Shown here in pieces: positions 5,545 to 7,425 of a stretch of 7,425 nt of DNA. Made by a program: the position numbers and the translations under genes. Numbering within the stretch: position 1 is the stretch's first letter; every line of letters begins with the position of its first letter. Origin of the DNA: Anaerolineales bacterium UBA4823 (lineage in GTDB: Bacteria; Chloroflexota; Anaerolineae; Anaerolineales; UBA4823). The stretch lies in assembly GCA_002402275.1 (NCBI GenBank), contig DHFN01000030.1:4244-11668 (forward strand). Direction: 5' to 3'. Below the pieces are notes generated by a model that saw only the letters and a program-made list of their open reading frames with translations, did not search any database and was not told the origin of the DNA.

Positions 5545-6462
5545 TTGAATATTTTTATCAATCCAACAGAGCATCGCCTACGTTCGGGTTGGCGATTGCT
5601 GATCCATTCGATTTTAGTTTTCCTTTTTACTTTTGTCATTGGAACCGGACTGGTGATAGTCAGTTCTTTTCTAAAGTTAATTAATCTTCAAAGCATCTCT
5701 GAGAACCCATTAGCCTCTAACTCACTTCTAACCCTCTCTTCTGAATTTGCTTTTGCTTGTGGAGTTACCCTGGCAACTCTCATTGCGCGCCGATGGTTAG
5801 ATCGGCGCTCTTTTCGTTCTTTGGGTTTTTATTTCAAATGGGGTGGCTTGGGTGAAATTATGGTGGGATTTTTAGTTGCTGGATTAATGATGGGGTTGAT
5901 CTTTGGAATAGAATGGGGTTTGGGTTGGGTTGAATTTAGTGGTTTTGGTTGGCAATTCGAGGACTTTGATACATTCTTTATAAATTGTATAGTCGTGCTA
6001 ATTCTGTTTATTTTAGTAGGCTGGACCGAAGAATTGCTATCACGGGGATATCATCTACAGAACTTATCCGAGGGATTAAACCGAACTTGGGGAATTGGGT
6101 TGACTGCATTGATTTTTGCCCTGCTTCATATCAGTAATCCAGGTTACTCTTTCGAAGCTTTTATTGGATTGTTTATCTCAGGGGTCTTTTTTTGCTATGC
6201 TTATTTTCAACGCGGGAATTTGTGGCTGCCAATTGGATTACATATTGGCTGGAATTTCTTTGAAGGGACAGTTTTTGGTTTTCAAGTAAGCGGTTTGACA
6301 AACATGCCCACTATAATCCGTCAATCCACCTCTGGAATTTCATGGGTCACAGGGGGTGAATTTGGACCAGAAGCCGGTTTGATCCTTCTACCTGGCATAA
6401 TTCTCGGAGTAATTCTCGTCTGGATATGGGGAAGGCTAAAGCCACTTGAACAAGAGATCTAA
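5545..6462 (+). CDS. CPBP family intramembrane metalloprotease (CAAX protease/bacteriocin-processing type)
   Basis: A 305-residue polytopic membrane protein with the three signatures of the CPBP (Abi) protease family: motif 1 'EELLSR' (Glu162, Glu163, Arg167), motif 2 'FALLH' (Phe191, His195), and motif 3 'HIGWN' (His233, Asn237). These residues line an intramembrane metal-type active site in the family. Hydrophobic stretches suited to membrane helices lie at about 18-43, 62-81, 103-125, 144-160, 181-197, 204-222 and 276-296. The start is TTG, directly after the stop of the CoA-transferase beta gene and served by GGGGGAGA. The N-terminal 'NPTEHRLRSGWRLL' head is a pattern I associate with Chloroflexota members of the family. 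Roles in the family range from prenyl-protein processing to bacteriocin self-immunity and signalling; none of these partners is seen here, so its target and its reason for sitting between metabolic genes are unknown. Confidence 0.9.
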   Translation: MNIFINPTEHRLRSGWRLLIHSILVFLFTFVIGTGLVIVSSFLKLINLQSISENPLASNSLLTLSSEFAFACGVTLATLIARRWLDRRSFRSLGFYFKWGGLGEIMVGFLVAGLMMGLIFGIEWGLGWVEFSGFGWQFEDFDTFFINCIVVLILFILVGWTEELLSRGYHLQNLSEGLNRTWGIGLTALIFALLHISNPGYSFEAFIGLFISGVFFCYAYFQRGNLWLPIGLHIGWNFFEGTVFGFQVSGLTNMPTIIRQSTSGISWVTGGEFGPEAGLILLPGIILGVILVWIWGRLKPLEQEI

Positions 6463-6502
6463 TTAAATCTACTTATGCCTGCTAATGGATCAATTCTATT
6501 AA

Positions 6503-7425
6503 ATGGTGGCATTCACATTATCCCTTCTTCCCATTTTGCTCATTTTCATATTAATGGTGGTGTTTCATTTTGGCGCTGCAAAAGCAAGCCTATGTGGGTA
6601 TTTACTTTGTTTGTTGATTGGGGGGATTTTTTTTGGTGGGAATAAATGGGTATTCTATTACTCCCACATCAAAGGATTTTGGAATGGTTTAGATGTTCTG
6701 TTAATCATTTGGGCAGCTTTTATATTCTATCTTATTGTCGAAAAAGCTGGCACTATTGAACAAATAGGACAGATATTGCCCTCTCTTTCACCTTCTAAAG
6801 ATATTCAAGCGTTATTGGTTGGATGGGTGTTTGCTTCTTTTTTGCAGGGGGTTGGTGGATTTGGTGTGCCTGTGGCAGTGGTGGCACCCCTTTTGGTTAG
6901 TTTGGAATTTTCCCCAATGCAGGCAGTATTAATCCCTTCTATTGGGCATGGTTGGGCGGTTACCTTTGGCTCTCTAGGATCTTCATTCCGGGCTTTGATA
7001 GCAGTCACCGCACAGACACCCCAACCTTTAGGGGTTGCATCAGCAATTTTATTAGGGGCTTCAGCGATTCTCTGTGGATTTTTTGTCCTTTATCTGGTTA
7101 ATGGATGGCAATCGATTCGGAGTAATTGGTTATTAAGCTTAATCCTAGGAATTTCGATGGGTGGTATCTTAGTGTATCTGGTAGGGCAAGGGTTGTGGAA
7201 TTTAGCTTCTTTTCTAGCTGCAACTGGTGGATTAATCTTGGCGATGCTCTTGATTTATTTCCGGAATCAACCCCAAAGAATTCACCTGGAAATTCTTAAA
7301 AGAATGGCTTTTGCCTTTTCGGGGTATTTTATTTTAGTGGTTGTGGTTATCTTGGTCCAAATCATCTCACACTGGCAGGGTGTTTTGCAGTCTTTTTCTA
7401 TTTATAGCAATTTACCTGCTTTTCA
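6503..7425 (+). CDS. LctP family permease (lactate permease-like), 3' end outside window
   Basis: An open frame from ATG at 6503 to the window end, 307 complete codons plus 2 bases, of a family normally about 500-550 residues long. It is highly hydrophobic, with helix-like stretches at about 3-20, 28-45, 62-80, 101-118, 178-200, 208-228, 231-252 and 270-288. The N-terminal 'LLPILLIFILMVV', 'SFLQGVGGFGVPVAVVAPLL' (112-131) and 'GWAVTFGSLGSSF' (150-162) match the layout of L-lactate permeases, which import lactate or glycolate with protons across the cytoplasmic membrane. The motif differs in detail from the common 'EGAAGFGTPAAI' form. An in-frame TAA lies directly before the ATG, so the start cannot be farther upstream. 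The Shine-Dalgarno is weak (a GGAT about 12 bases away). It follows the protease by 40 bases with no terminator between them, so it probably belongs to the same operon and may import the pathway's substrate. Confidence 0.85.
   Translation, partial: MVAFTLSLLPILLIFILMVVFHFGAAKASLCGYLLCLLIGGIFFGGNKWVFYYSHIKGFWNGLDVLLIIWAAFIFYLIVEKAGTIEQIGQILPSLSPSKDIQALLVGWVFASFLQGVGGFGVPVAVVAPLLVSLEFSPMQAVLIPSIGHGWAVTFGSLGSSFRALIAVTAQTPQPLGVASAILLGASAILCGFFVLYLVNGWQSIRSNWLLSLILGISMGGILVYLVGQGLWNLASFLAATGGLILAMLLIYFRNQPQRIHLEILKRMAFAFSGYFILVVVVILVQIISHWQGVLQSFSIYSNLPAF

Noticed and set aside
6463..6502. Possible terminator between the protease and the permease
   Set aside because: Only a short AGAT/ATCT pairing is present, with no GC-rich stem and no T-run, so read-through is more likely.
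6475..6645. Short plus-strand frame starting at ATG 6475, out of frame with the permease
   Set aside because: It overlaps the first membrane helices of the permease, has no Shine-Dalgarno, and its product (56 residues) is not recognisable.
6805..7008. Minus-strand open frame of 67 codons
   Set aside because: It is antisense to the signature region of the LctP-type permease.
1..7425. Mobile element, CRISPR array or defence system
   Set aside because: No transposase, integrase, terminal inverted repeats, direct repeat-spacer arrays or defence-gene motifs were found; DUF429 alone is not evidence of defence.

Overview
The window looks like a stretch of chromosome from a bacterium of the phylum Chloroflexota, probably an Anaerolineae-like lineage. 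This rests on the style of the proteins: the 'WYRGLIFRDFF' family at the left edge, the CPBP protease beginning with an 'NPTEHRLRSGWRLL' head, and the form of the glutaconate-CoA-transferase-like pair. It is recognition from memory, not a search result. Base composition and codon use look even throughout, with no insertion sequence, tRNA, rRNA, CRISPR array or phage gene. Seven genes fill almost everything; two of them run off the window edges.

Left part (1-2101, minus strand): three closely packed genes read leftward. First is a DUF429 protein (RNase H-like predicted nuclease), then 19 bases later a YegS/DagK-type lipid kinase, then 9 bases later the N-terminal 125 residues of a larger conserved protein that leaves the window. 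The tight spacing suggests one transcript.

Middle (2102-2266): a divergent intergenic region. It carries a strong sigma70-type promoter facing right (TTGACG, 17 bases, TATACT), an inverted repeat overlapping its -10 box, a second 8-base inverted repeat in the predicted leader, and a strong Shine-Dalgarno sequence that sets the start of the next gene.

Right part (2267-7425, plus strand): four genes with gaps of 27, 2, 0 and 40 bases. They encode an aldehyde dehydrogenase related to glutamate-semialdehyde (P5C) dehydrogenases, the two subunits of a family I CoA-transferase (GctA/GctB-like), and a CPBP intramembrane protease. The last is a lactate-permease (LctP) family transporter, cut by the window end after 307 residues. 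The likely logic is a small catabolic operon: the transporter imports an organic acid, the dehydrogenase oxidises an aldehyde to a carboxylate, and the CoA-transferase activates a carboxylate as its CoA thioester. The actual substrate cannot be read from the sequence. The protease is the member that does not fit this scheme. No known defence system or mobile element was found; the most useful leads are the operon's unknown substrate, its operator-like control region, and the unusual protein at the left edge.
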